Below are positions 26,495 through 35,361 of a stretch of DNA of 64,000 nucleotides, in pieces. This DNA is from Anaerolineae bacterium. Lineage in GTDB: Bacteria; Chloroflexota; Anaerolineae; Aggregatilineales; Phototrophicaceae. The stretch lies in contig JAFLCG010000006.1 of the NCBI GenBank assembly GCA_017303635.1, forward strand, positions 295,067 to 359,066, in the 5' to 3' direction. Both the position numbers and the translations under genes were made by a program. Each line of letters opens with the position of its first letter. Position 1 is the stretch's first letter. Below the pieces are notes generated by a model. That model saw only the letters and a list, made by a program, of their open reading frames with translations. It made no database searches and was not told where the DNA came from.

Positions 26495-26668
26495 GCTTTT
26501 GCAAAGTCGTTATTCTGTAAGCCCTCATCCCCTGGCCCCTTCTCCCGAATGCGGAGTACCGCTGGGAGCAGGGGAGCAAAGTCCTGCTCCCAGGCGTCCT
26601 CGCCGTTCGGGACGTCAAAGGCGGATTTAGGGTGAGGGCTTCAGGTGCCGTGCTGACTTTGCAAAAGC
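26495..26668. mobile_element. MITE-like element with 14-bp terminal inverted repeats
   Basis: GCTTTTGCAAAGTC (26495-26508) and GACTTTGCAAAAGC (26655-26668) are perfect inverted copies at the ends of 174 bp. A second inverted pair is nested inside (AAGCCCTCATCC at 26519-26530 and GGGTGAGGGCTT at 26630-26641, one mismatch). There is no coding sequence. The layout fits a non-autonomous palindromic insertion, but no target-site duplication was confirmed. Confidence 0.6.
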
Positions 26669-26687
26669 CCTGGGTCTCAAGTGGCGA

Positions 26688-28127
26688 TCAGCCGCGCACG
26701 CGCTCGGCCTCTGCATCCGGTACGACTGATGAACCCTCTCTGTCGCTCTGGATCAACCAGGTCCGACCTGCGACATCCTGCGGGCGTGGGTAGGCGTACA
26801 TCCATACATCCTGATTCGGACGCAGAACGGGCATCGTCGTCGGCTTAATATCAATGCCGGGCTTCAGGCTCAGGCGGAAGGTTTGCGCCACCATCGCCAC
26901 GATCAACTGCATCTCCATGATGGCGAAACTATTGCCCATGCACAGACGCGGGCCTTCACCGAAGGGGATATAGGCATGGCGCTGCGCCACCTCGCCGGAC
27001 TCGAACCGTTCTGGATCAAAACGATCCGCGTCTTTCCAGAAGTCTGGATGCCGGTGAACGACATAGGGACTCATCAAAATGGTCATCCCGGCTTTGACGG
27101 GTTGATCACCGATGGTGTCGTCCTCTACTGCCGTCCGGGGAATGAGCCAGGCCGGTGGATACATCCGGAGCGACTCATCAATCACCATGCGGGTGTATTT
27201 GAGATTAGGGAGGTCGGCAAAGGTGGGCAGGCGTCCACCCAGGACTTCATCCACTTCGCGGTGCAGACGGCGTTCGACTTCCGGATGCTGCCAGAGCAGC
27301 CACCACACCCAGGAAAGCACCGTCGCCGAGGTTTCATGCCCGGCCAGGAAGATGGTGAATACTTCATCGCGCAGCTGCTGATCGGTCATGCGCTCGCCAG
27401 TATCCGCATCCTGCATCTCCAGCAACACGCTTATCAGATCGCTCCCGCCCGGATTTTGGCGGCGCTGCTCGATGAACCGGTACACGGTCGTATCAATCTG
27501 CTGGAGGACATCGCGCATCGCGCCATCCCCTGGCAGGGGAATAAAGTCGGGCAGGAAGAAAGTCCACATGCGGAGATTCATGAGCTGCAATGCTTTGGTG
27601 AAGGCATCCACCATCGCCCGGGTATCGTCTTTGGAGACATCTGAGCCAAACATGGTGCGGACGATGATCTGCATCGTCACTTCGGACATGGCATGAACCA
27701 TCTCAATCGGCTGATGCTGATCGGATGCTGTTTGCCAATCCTTCAACATCTCGGCCACCGTCGCGGTGATCGTCTGGGTCAGTTCAGCCAGTTTTTGCCG
27801 GTGGAAAGCGGGCTGCATAAGGCGGCGCTGGCGGCGCCAATAGTCGCCTTCGCTGGCGAGCAAGCCGTTTCCCACCAGTTTACGGATGGCTATCCACATG
27901 GAGCCTTTGCTGTAGTTCCGCCAGTTATCCTGCAGGACGTAGCGTACATGGTCGGGATGATGCACCAGCAGCAAACGAGTCGGACCGAGGTTCAGCGGCA
28001 CCAGATCGCCCTGATTCAAGAGACTTTGCATGAAGAATTGGAGCGGATTCTTCGCCAAACTCGGTACGGCACCCACACCGTATCCCGGTTTGCGGGGCCG
28101 TGCCTGAAGGTCGTTCACAGGGGCCAT
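26688..28127 (-). CDS. Cytochrome P450
   Basis: A heme monooxygenase of 479 residues. The I-helix oxygen-binding motif is FLAGHETSATVLSWVWWLL (about residues 270-288), the ExxR motif is VIDESLRMYPPAW, and the heme-binding loop is IPFGEGPRLCMGNSFA with the Cys thiolate ligand. No N-terminal anchor, so soluble like most bacterial P450s. Length and motifs resemble CYP102/CYP110-like fatty-acid or terpene hydroxylases, but the substrate is inference only. No ferredoxin or reductase partner is adjacent. Confidence 0.94.
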   Translation of the reverse strand: MAPVNDLQARPRKPGYGVGAVPSLAKNPLQFFMQSLLNQGDLVPLNLGPTRLLLVHHPDHVRYVLQDNWRNYSKGSMWIAIRKLVGNGLLASEGDYWRRQRRLMQPAFHRQKLAELTQTITATVAEMLKDWQTASDQHQPIEMVHAMSEVTMQIIVRTMFGSDVSKDDTRAMVDAFTKALQLMNLRMWTFFLPDFIPLPGDGAMRDVLQQIDTTVYRFIEQRRQNPGGSDLISVLLEMQDADTGERMTDQQLRDEVFTIFLAGHETSATVLSWVWWLLWQHPEVERRLHREVDEVLGGRLPTFADLPNLKYTRMVIDESLRMYPPAWLIPRTAVEDDTIGDQPVKAGMTILMSPYVVHRHPDFWKDADRFDPERFESGEVAQRHAYIPFGEGPRLCMGNSFAIMEMQLIVAMVAQTFRLSLKPGIDIKPTTMPVLRPNQDVWMYAYPRPQDVAGRTWLIQSDREGSSVVPDAEAERVRG

Positions 28128-28344
28128 CGTCTGCTACCCTTCTTTGGAACAAGCTGAAAGTGGCTCATACTATAACATAAACGTAATGGATAGACTAAAA
28201 CAAAACCTCCTCATCCAGATGGGCACGCCCTGCGTGCGAAGTGCGCCCGATTCAGCTCAATACGCTTTGACACCTTCGACTCCCTCTGCCAGAATGTTCG
28301 CCGTAGTGGTTCACTGATCTCGTTCTATATGTTGGGAATGCTGC

Positions 28345-31300
28345 GTGACTATTCGCCCCCCCCTTTCGTCCTCCAATCGACTTCTGCGCCTGGTGCCGTA
28401 TCTGGCACTGGCGATTTTGGCGCTGCTGTTCTTCCACAAGCTGGCCTTCAGTGGACTCATCCTCGGTCGGGGTGATGTATACAGCTATTTCTACCCCTAC
28501 TGGACGGAACGGCATGAAGCACTCCGAGAAGGGCGTATCCCGTTCTGGACGACGGATTTATTCATGGGATCGCCCTTACTGGCGAACAGCCAGATGGGAT
28601 TGTTCTATCCTTTTAACTGGCCGCTGACCCCGCTGGATGCTCCGACGGCGATCACAATCAGTCTGCTGGCCCACCTCATCTGGGGGCTATGGGGCACCTA
28701 CCGACTGGGGCGAGCGCAGTTAAGGCTCGATGTGATGCCCGCGCTGCTGGCGGCGGTACTCTTTGGGCTAGGCGGGTATGTCGGGGCAAAAGCAGAAAAC
28801 ATCAACCAATTGCAGGCGCTGGCGTGGATGCCGTGGGTGATGCTCTGGTTTCTTCCCCCTCTCCAGCCGTGCCGTCTTCGGCAGACGGCGAGGGAGAGGG
28901 GGGTAGGGGGTGAGGTTCCGTATTCCCTCACCCGCATCTTGCAGGTCGGCATGGGGGTGGCCCTACAACTCCTGGCAGGACATCCACAGACGGTATTCAT
29001 CACGCTGGTGGGATTAGGGATCGTCAGCCTGGCTCCATCCAACCCATTAGGGACGCCACTCACGGCATCCACCCGCTTGGGGACACGAATAGCCGCGTTC
29101 TTACAGTATAGTCGCGGGGTCGCCGGGCGGGCCGGGATCCTGCTGGTTGCAGTCCTGATCGCACTGGTGCTGGCAATACCCCAACTGCTCCCCACCGCCG
29201 AACTCAGCGGTCAATCCAACCGGGGTGGCGGCCTCAATCCCCAGCAGGCGATGGCGTTCTCACTCAACCCAGCCCTGATCGGACGCGGTTTTCTACCCGC
29301 CTACGATGCGCTGGTCTTTGGCGAGTATATGGCCTATCTGGGTGTAATCGGCCTGGGATTGGCGGTCCTGGGAGGGGTTTCTAGTGGCCGGTTTCAGGCG
29401 GCAGTGGTCAGCCAGCGTTCAACAAGAGATGGGATAAATCCCGTCCCGACAGAGTCTACCCCCGCACCCGCCACTTTGCCTTTTCTGCTCCTCACCCTAG
29501 CCGGACTTTTCCTCGCGCTGGGGGAATTCAATCCACTGTACTGGCTGCTGGCGGAGCTACCAGGCTTCAGCTTCTTTCGCGTGCCAGCGCGCTGGCTGGC
29601 GTTATTCGCCTTCGGGGCGGCGCTGCTGGCCGGGGCGGGTGCCCAATCCCTACTGCACTTCCGTCCACACCGCTGGCAGATCGGTCTGATGCTCGGCGTA
29701 TTAGGTGGGTTGGCTGCCAGCAGTCTGCTGGCCGTGACGATGCCGCTGGACGTGATCGGCCCGGCCAGCCCGACGGCGGTGACCTGGATCGGGTGGGCGG
29801 TGGCGGGCGGGGTGCTGATTCTCGGACTCGGATTAAACACAGAGGCACAGAGAACACAGAGGGGACACAGAGGGGAACTTACTGCAGAGGGGCAGAGGAG
29901 CAGTGCAGCAGAGGTAGGAACGCCATCAGGGGCGCCCGGCATGGCACGTTTCCAGGGGACTGGGGTGAGCCTGCTGGTCATTGCGGCGGTAGTTGAGTTA
30001 TTTCTGGCGTCGCGGGTACTGGCCTATAACGAACTGGTGCCGCCCGACACCTACACGGCGAGCCGCTTCACGATCAATCAACTGGCTACGCTGACCGCTG
30101 ATCAGACGCCGCCAGGGCGCTTCCTGAGCATCAGCGGGACGCAGTTCGACCCCGGTGATAATGCCCGTCTGATCGAGCGCTTCCGCGCTGAGGGGATGTC
30201 CGACTTTGCGATTCGGCTGGCGCTGGTGGATACCAAGCTGCGCGAGGTGATCGCCGCTAATCTGCCGCTGACCTGGAATCTCGCCAGCATTGACGGTTTT
30301 GATGGCGGCTTGCTACCGGTGGGCGCATATACCGCTTTTACATCGCTCATGCTGCCACCGGGCGAACTCCGCACCATTGATGGTCGCCTGCGGGAAATTC
30401 TGGCACGGCCTGACTGCGGCGGAGCCTGTATTCCCGACCAACGCTGGCTGAACCTGACCGGCACCCGCTACTTGATCACCGACAAGGTCTTTGACCGGGT
30501 GCGTGACGGCATTTTTTACGATACCAGCTTCGAAGTACTGATTCTTCCCGGTCAGGCAGCCGCGGTGAGCGCTGTTCCGGCGTTTGAGTCGACCACCCTG
30601 CATATCCTGTATCGACCCGGGTCTGACTGCCTCACCAGCGACTGCTGGCCTAGTGCCCTGGTGACTTATGCGGATGGATCCCAGGAGACGCTGAGCGCCA
30701 GCAGCGCACCGGACGCTCTGGATGAATACATGCTGGTGACATTGAATCTGACGGAAGCCCGAATCCCCACCGACATCAGCCTGCGCGCCGGGGATGAGGC
30801 GCTTCATGTGCGAGCGATTTCGTTGGTGGATGACCGCACCGGGGATTTTCAGCAGGTGACACTCGCCCCGTGGGTGAGACAACTTTCCAGCGACATCAAA
30901 CTCTATGAGAACCTGACGCCGCCACCCCGCGCCTTCGTGGTCAATCAGATCGAGGTTGTGACCGACAACTGGGATGGGCAGGAAATTGCGCTGCTGTTGA
31001 TGCGGGACCCGGATTTTGATCCCTTCCAGCAGGCTATCATCAGCGTACCAGTGGGTGTTGAACCGCCAGTTCCGGTTGAGCCAGCAACTCCACAGGATAC
31101 CCCAGTAGTGGCGACCTTTGAAACCTATCAAGCTGAGGCGATGCGGCTACGCGTGGAAAGCCCGACGGCAGGGTACCTGATTATCACGGATACGTTTTAT
31201 CCGGGCTGGCAAGCACGCGTCAACGGCGAAGCTGCGCCGATCTATCGGGCAGATGTGCTGTTTAGGGCTATTCCGGTTCCTGCAGGCGTGAGTACAGTGC

Positions 31301-31425
31301 TGATCGAGTATAACCCCGGTTGGTGGCCGGGGGTACTGGTTATCGGGAGTGTGGGCTGGCTACTCGCCCTGATTGGCTGGATCAGTGCGCGTCGACGAGT
31401 CATCCGACTCTTTGGCGCGATCTAA
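28345..31425 (+). CDS. YfhO-family large integral membrane protein with in-frame repeat insertions
   Basis: The 1026-residue protein has about a dozen hydrophobic helices in its first 600 residues (first: LVPYLALAILALLFFHKLAF; GRGDVYSYFYPYW follows, typical of the family) and a large extracytoplasmic C-terminal part ending in a helix near residues 995-1015. YfhO proteins are GT-C-like and linked to glycosylation of wall polymers; this role is family knowledge, not seen. The start is a GTG at 28345. Two stretches are foreign: residues about 172-196 and 496-525 are translations of dispersed DNA repeats, placed in loops between helices. Confidence 0.85.
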   Translation: MTIRPPLSSSNRLLRLVPYLALAILALLFFHKLAFSGLILGRGDVYSYFYPYWTERHEALREGRIPFWTTDLFMGSPLLANSQMGLFYPFNWPLTPLDAPTAITISLLAHLIWGLWGTYRLGRAQLRLDVMPALLAAVLFGLGGYVGAKAENINQLQALAWMPWVMLWFLPPLQPCRLRQTARERGVGGEVPYSLTRILQVGMGVALQLLAGHPQTVFITLVGLGIVSLAPSNPLGTPLTASTRLGTRIAAFLQYSRGVAGRAGILLVAVLIALVLAIPQLLPTAELSGQSNRGGGLNPQQAMAFSLNPALIGRGFLPAYDALVFGEYMAYLGVIGLGLAVLGGVSSGRFQAAVVSQRSTRDGINPVPTESTPAPATLPFLLLTLAGLFLALGEFNPLYWLLAELPGFSFFRVPARWLALFAFGAALLAGAGAQSLLHFRPHRWQIGLMLGVLGGLAASSLLAVTMPLDVIGPASPTAVTWIGWAVAGGVLILGLGLNTEAQRTQRGHRGELTAEGQRSSAAEVGTPSGAPGMARFQGTGVSLLVIAAVVELFLASRVLAYNELVPPDTYTASRFTINQLATLTADQTPPGRFLSISGTQFDPGDNARLIERFRAEGMSDFAIRLALVDTKLREVIAANLPLTWNLASIDGFDGGLLPVGAYTAFTSLMLPPGELRTIDGRLREILARPDCGGACIPDQRWLNLTGTRYLITDKVFDRVRDGIFYDTSFEVLILPGQAAAVSAVPAFESTTLHILYRPGSDCLTSDCWPSALVTYADGSQETLSASSAPDALDEYMLVTLNLTEARIPTDISLRAGDEALHVRAISLVDDRTGDFQQVTLAPWVRQLSSDIKLYENLTPPPRAFVVNQIEVVTDNWDGQEIALLLMRDPDFDPFQQAIISVPVGVEPPVPVEPATPQDTPVVATFETYQAEAMRLRVESPTAGYLIITDTFYPGWQARVNGEAAPIYRADVLFRAIPVPAGVSTVLIEYNPGWWPGVLVIGSVGWLLALIGWISARRRVIRLFGAI
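28857..28933. repeat. Palindromic repeat inserted in the YfhO-like gene
   Basis: CCCCTCTCC and GGAGAGGGG bracket an inner GCCGTC-TTCGGCA-GACGGC hairpin, followed by a second hairpin GGGTGAGG..CCCTCACCC. The tail GGGGGTGAGGTTCC recurs in reverse orientation as GGAACCTCACCCCC near 6590 in the non-coding region. It encodes an Arg-rich loop without breaking the frame. Confidence 0.75.
29834..29912. repeat. CACAGAG-rich repeat inserted in the YfhO-like gene
   Basis: The stretch is built from degenerate ACACAGAG and GCAGAGG units and encodes a hydrophilic run (NTEAQRTQRGHRGEL) directly after a membrane helix. Composition differs sharply from the flanking coding sequence. Confidence 0.7.
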
Positions 31426-31596
31426 CCCTTCAGCCATCAGGTTATAGCGTCCGGTAATGGCAGCCGTTTCCGGATTAAAATCTGGTAGGCGGAGCGGGGC
31501 TTCTTCGGCATCGCGCCCCTGACTGGAGTCCATGTCAACGCGGGGCATCAGGCCGGTCTTAGTCGATGCACGGGGAGGGTTGGTACGGCTGTTCAT
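31360..31596 (-). CDS. Small hypothetical protein, 3' end antisense to the YfhO-like gene
   Basis: A 78-residue hydrophilic, Asp/Arg-rich frame. The ATG at 31596 has GAGAGGAA about nine bases upstream and a palindrome 26 bp upstream. The middle (DAEEAPLRLPDFNPETAAITGRYN) has protein-like composition. The last 66 bp overlap the 3' end of the convergent YfhO-like gene. I recognise no domain. Confidence 0.5.
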   Translation of the reverse strand: MNSRTNPPRASTKTGLMPRVDMDSSQGRDAEEAPLRLPDFNPETAAITGRYNLMAEGLDRAKESDDSSTRTDPANQGE

Positions 31597-31621
31597 GACC
31601 GCAAGTTCCTCTCTTTCCCTC

Positions 31622-31640
31622 AGAATAGAATGTCTATTCT
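31622..31640. promoter_or_regulatory. Operator-like palindrome AGAATAGA-ATG-TCTATTCT
   Basis: Perfect 8-bp arms around ATG in an AT-rich gap, between the small minus-strand ORF and the dioxygenase gene. A second short palindrome, ATCAAT-C-ATTGAT, lies at 31660-31672. They may be regulator sites for one of the two divergent genes. Confidence 0.45.
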
Positions 31641-31838
31641 AACAAGTTAGAAGTCTGTTATCAATCATTGATCATAATCCTGAATGAAATTTTAGGGGAT
31701 TTATCACCTGGAATTCATTAACGTGCGTAGTACATTGGTCATGAAATACAGAAAATTTACACAAATTACTCTGGAAACTCAAAACTCACGCCTATGCTCC
31801 ACTCCTGTGCCTGAGCATATGAAAGGAAGAGAGAGACC

Positions 31839-32666
31839 ATGACTGAACTACACGACGATGACAAGCCGATAGGCCGAGTCCTCAGCCGCCGCGAAGTTCT
31901 CACCCTGCTTGGTGGGAGCAGTGCCGCGCTGATTATCGGCGGTGGCTTGACCCGATTGGTCGGGGCGCAAGCGACCGGAACCGCTACCCCAGTCCCCACC
32001 GTCAGCCCGATCCCAGCATGCGTGGTTCGCCCAGAACTGACGGAAGGCCCGTACTTTGTCGATGGGATGCTCAACCGGATGGACATCCGCATTGATCCCA
32101 CCGATGAGAGCATCAAGGAAGGTTTGCCGCTCAAGCTGGTGTATCGGGTTTCCGATGTGACCGGGGGAACGTGCGCACCGCTGGCGGGGGCACAGGTGGA
32201 CGTCTGGCACTGTGATGCCGATGGAGTGTATTCCGGCGTTCAGGATCGCAGCTTTGATACCACCGATCAGATATGGCTGCGCGGATACCAGATCACGGAT
32301 GAAGCGGGTATCGCGACCTTCCTGACGATTGTGCCAGGTTGGTACAGCGGACGTGCTGTGCATATCCACTTCAAGATCCGCACTGAGGACGGCTACGAGT
32401 TCACGTCGCAGTTCTTCTTCGATCCGACGCTGATCGAGATGATCTATGCCGAAGAACCGTATGCCGCCAAAGGCTCCCCGGATACACCCAACACGCGAGA
32501 TAACATTTATCAGGGTAGCGATGACCTGATGACCCTCAACCTGCTACCCCTGACGGAGGAGGAACTCGAAGAACTGGACATGACTGCCGGTTACAGTGCG
32601 ACCTTCGATATTGGTCTGGACCTGAGCGATGCCCAGGTCGGCGCAGCGGACGGATTCCGTCGCTGA
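31839..32666 (+). CDS. Intradiol ring-cleavage dioxygenase family protein, Tat-exported
   Basis: A twin-arginine signal (LSRREVLTLLGGSSAALIIGGG) is followed by a dioxygenase-like beta-sandwich: LTEGPYFVDGML, GAQVDVWHCDADGVYSGV and GWYSGRAVHIHFKIR. In the family the iron(III) is held by two Tyr and two His; VYS, WYS and HIH provide them here. An exported, Tat-dependent version is common in soil bacteria, but the physiological catechol-type substrate is not known. The protein is 275 residues. Confidence 0.88.
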   Translation: MTELHDDDKPIGRVLSRREVLTLLGGSSAALIIGGGLTRLVGAQATGTATPVPTVSPIPACVVRPELTEGPYFVDGMLNRMDIRIDPTDESIKEGLPLKLVYRVSDVTGGTCAPLAGAQVDVWHCDADGVYSGVQDRSFDTTDQIWLRGYQITDEAGIATFLTIVPGWYSGRAVHIHFKIRTEDGYEFTSQFFFDPTLIEMIYAEEPYAAKGSPDTPNTRDNIYQGSDDLMTLNLLPLTEEELEELDMTAGYSATFDIGLDLSDAQVGAADGFRR

Positions 32667-32716
32667 GTGCGGGGGATTGAAGAAAATCCCCCACGGTGTC
32701 GATCACATCAGCCGTT

Positions 32717-33499
32717 TTATCCAGTCACGCTGACCAGATCGCCAAAGACATAGCCAGGCTGGCCGTTATAGCGGATCGCGTACCAGCCAGCCTGTTCGCC
32801 CTCGATGACAAAGGACTCGCCGGGTTCGATGGAGCCGACGATAGCCGTATCCGTCCCTGCTCCAGCCCGTACATTGACCGAATCCACCTCGGTCACGCGC
32901 AAGCTGCGGAGGGGTTCAGCGGTGGCTTCGGCCTCCGGCGTGTACGCCTCCCGCAGCAAATCCTGAATATGGGCTTCGGTGGTGGCGTATGCCCCCTCCC
33001 CGATATGCCGATAACGCAGATGCCCCCGCTTATCAATCAGGTAGATTGTGGGCCAGTAACGGTTGTTATAGCTTGACCAGACCGCGCCGTCATTATCCTG
33101 CGCTACCGGCCAGGTGACTTCCAGGCGCTCCAGCGCCACCCGCACGTTGCCAAAATCCGCCTCATAACTGAACTCTGGGTAGTGATTGCCAATGACCACC
33201 AACCCTTCATCGCTGTACAGGTCATGCCAGGCGCGGATCGAAGGCAGCGTATTGACGCAGTTGTAGCAGCCATAGGTCCACATTTCCAGCAAGACCACCT
33301 GACCGCGCAAGTCCGCCAGCCGCAGCGGAAGCTCGGTATTCAGCCAGGCGCGGTTGGTCAATTCGGGTGCTGGGCCATAATCCGGCAGATCGGACGTATT
33401 GCCCGCACCGCTCGACTGCGCTTTGCCCGGATAGGCGGGCAGTAGGGCCAGTACCCCTACTCCACCGACCATGAAAAGCAGGAAGATGATAAATCGCAT
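32717..33499 (-). CDS. Exported thioredoxin-like (TlpA/DipZ-type) protein with SH3 domain
   Basis: A Sec signal (FIIFLLFMVGGVGVLALLPA) is followed by a thioredoxin fold with active site TYGCYNCVNTLPS (CxxC, Cys-Tyr-Asn-Cys), a DipZ-like feature, and IYLIDKRGHLRYRHIGEG. The last 60 residues (VRAGAGTDTAIVGSIEPGE to GYVFGDL) form an SH3b domain. It probably acts outside the membrane in disulfide reduction or peroxide handling near the cell wall. It is convergent with the dioxygenase gene. Confidence 0.88.
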   Translation of the reverse strand: MRFIIFLLFMVGGVGVLALLPAYPGKAQSSGAGNTSDLPDYGPAPELTNRAWLNTELPLRLADLRGQVVLLEMWTYGCYNCVNTLPSIRAWHDLYSDEGLVVIGNHYPEFSYEADFGNVRVALERLEVTWPVAQDNDGAVWSSYNNRYWPTIYLIDKRGHLRYRHIGEGAYATTEAHIQDLLREAYTPEAEATAEPLRSLRVTEVDSVNVRAGAGTDTAIVGSIEPGESFVIEGEQAGWYAIRYNGQPGYVFGDLVSVTG

Positions 33500-34106
33500 G
33501 GGCGCAACTCCTTCGCCTCAAACAAAACCGATGCGAACAGCCTACGCCCCTTTGGTTACGAAAGGATAACGCGCCAAGATGAGGGCCTGTTTTGGTGATC
33601 TAGACTGTATGGTTACGAACAAGACGGTTATCCCTTTCGCAGTCGACCAATCAGGGGTACATTCGGGATTCGGGGGAAAATCGGGTAGGACTACATTAAA
33701 CCGTGGAGGTATGTTTTTGGGTGAAAATCGTACCCTTTCTAGCACAAATACTGGTCTACAAAAGGCCACAAGTATTCATATAAGGTCGCACTTGAGCCAT
33801 TTTCCTATCAAAATCTCTCACCACGATTTAGTGTGGTGCTACCATGTTATCCTGTTGATGGAGTCAGGACTTACGCCAACACCTCATTTCGTAGGGGCGG
33901 CGCGTAGCGATCCCGAGCCTGCCTATATCCTAACAGTCTACTCAGAGCTTGGCAGCTTGGCTGTCCCGGCAAATCTCACCAACGCCATCAACGCCACCAT
34001 CACCGCCAAGCTCCCGTGAACATGGTCACTGATGACGCCGACTGACAGTGACGCCAATAATGACAAACGCACCCCGAAATCCGAATGCACCCACCAATCA
34101 GTATGG

Positions 34107-34139
34107 TTGAGCACGTTCCGGTCGACTCTCGGGTATAAT
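34107..34139 (+). promoter_or_regulatory. Promoter for acyl-CoA dehydrogenase gene
   Basis: A consensus -10 TATAAT is at 34134-34139; the best -35 is TTGAGC at 34107-34112 with a long 21-bp spacer. The predicted start site is near 34146, exactly at the leader hairpin. Confidence 0.5.
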
Positions 34140-34144
34140 TGAGT

Positions 34145-34176
34145 AGAGGTCAGCGACGAGCCACACGCTGGCCTCT
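34145..34176 (+). promoter_or_regulatory. 5' leader hairpin
   Basis: AGAGGTCAGCG (34145-34155) pairs with CGCTGGCCTCT (34166-34176), 11 bp with one G-U pair on the + strand RNA. It would form the very 5' end of the mRNA and may protect it from decay. Confidence 0.5.
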
Positions 34177-34209
34177 AAGCCCGTTTACCCATTGATATTT
34201 CGGTGATGG

Positions 34210-35361
34210 ATGATGCAAATGCGTTTGAACGCCCCGGTAGAGATGGCCTGGCACCTGGCGCAAGCCTTTAGTGAGCGTGCCGATGCGGCTGACCAGGCGG
34301 GTATCCTGCCGTCAGAGGATATTCAGGAACTGCGCGAGTCCGGTTACCTGACCCTGAGCGTTCCCAAAGAATACGGCGGATTGGGGCTTTCGCTCAAAGA
34401 ATGCGTGGCCGCCCAGTTGATGCTCTCCCAGGGTTCGACCTCAACAGCGATGGTGGCCGGGATGCACATGCATTTATTCGGCAATGCATCGGAAAACCGT
34501 CCCTGGCCGGAAGCCGCCTTCGAGCGCATGTGCCGGGCAGCCACCCGTGGCGGACTCTTCAACAGCGCGGCCAGCGAACCGGATTTGGGCAGCCCTTCCC
34601 GGGGAGCCTTCTTCCAAACCTATGCGGAAAGCCACGACGATGGCTGGCTGGTCAACGGGCGGAAGACGTGGACGACCGGCGGCAAGCACCTGACCCACCT
34701 GGTGGTACGGCTGATGATCGGTAACGACCCCGGCGCGTTCCTCATCCCGGCGAATGCCCCCGGCATCCGATGGGAAGAAACGTGGGGCAACCATCAACTG
34801 AGCCTGCGGGCCAGTGACAGCCACGATCTGATACTGGAAAATGTTCATGTCTCCCAGGCGAATATGCTGGAACGGGGCAAGCGCGACGAACGCAACCCTA
34901 ACGCCTGGTTCCCCATGATTATGGCTTCGGTATATCTGGGCGCGGCTATGGCCTCCCGCGATGCTGTCATCCGCTTCGCGCTGGGGCGGGTGCCGACGGC
35001 GCTGGGCAAGCCGATTGCCACCCTGCCGAAAGTCCAGCGGCAGATTGGTGAAATGGATGTCCAGCTCCAGGCGGCTCAAAACCTGCTCTATCAGGCGGCG
35101 GCCCTGTGGACAGGGGCGGCAGGCAGCCATGTCCACTACCCAACGGTGGTCGCAGCCAAGCACTTCGCCGTGACCACCGCCAATCAAGTCACTGACCAAG
35201 CCCTGCATATCGCCGGTGGCACCAGCCTTTCCCGCGAGCTGCCGCTGGAACGGTACTTCCGCGATGTGCGCGCGGGCCTGATGCAACCGCCATCCGGCGA
35301 TACGGCGCTGGAGATCATCGGACGAGCCGCGATTCAGAATTTGAGTGGGGAAAACTCATGA
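34210..35361 (+). CDS. Acyl-CoA dehydrogenase family flavoprotein
   Basis: The 383-residue protein has the N-terminal helical domain (LPSEDIQELRESGYLTLSVPKEYGGLGLS), the beta domain with GRKTWTTGGKHLTHLVV and the C-terminal helical domain with HIAGGTSLSRELPLERYFRDVRAGLMQPP. The usual catalytic Glu region is replaced by the more divergent sequence seen in acyl-CoA dehydrogenase-like monooxygenases or DszC-type proteins, so the substrate may not be a fatty acyl-CoA. Starts at 34210 or 34213. It overlaps the next gene by 4 bp. Confidence 0.85.
   Translation: MMQMRLNAPVEMAWHLAQAFSERADAADQAGILPSEDIQELRESGYLTLSVPKEYGGLGLSLKECVAAQLMLSQGSTSTAMVAGMHMHLFGNASENRPWPEAAFERMCRAATRGGLFNSAASEPDLGSPSRGAFFQTYAESHDDGWLVNGRKTWTTGGKHLTHLVVRLMIGNDPGAFLIPANAPGIRWEETWGNHQLSLRASDSHDLILENVHVSQANMLERGKRDERNPNAWFPMIMASVYLGAAMASRDAVIRFALGRVPTALGKPIATLPKVQRQIGEMDVQLQAAQNLLYQAAALWTGAAGSHVHYPTVVAAKHFAVTTANQVTDQALHIAGGTSLSRELPLERYFRDVRAGLMQPPSGDTALEIIGRAAIQNLSGENS

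Larger units (their letters stand above)
33500..34209. other. 710-bp intergenic region, no convincing gene
   Basis: AT-richer than its surroundings. A 146-residue open frame (33579-34019, +) has no recognisable domain, weak start context and erratic composition, so I do not call it. The region contains a CGTAGGGGCGGCGCG repeat fragment at about 33890 and, at the right end, the promoter and leader hairpin of the acyl-CoA dehydrogenase gene. Confidence 0.6.

Noticed and set aside
33579..34019. A 146-codon open frame in the long intergenic region
   Set aside because: No domain, erratic composition, spans a dispersed repeat fragment, no ribosome site. A faint likeness of its C-terminus to dehydrogenase ends was not enough.
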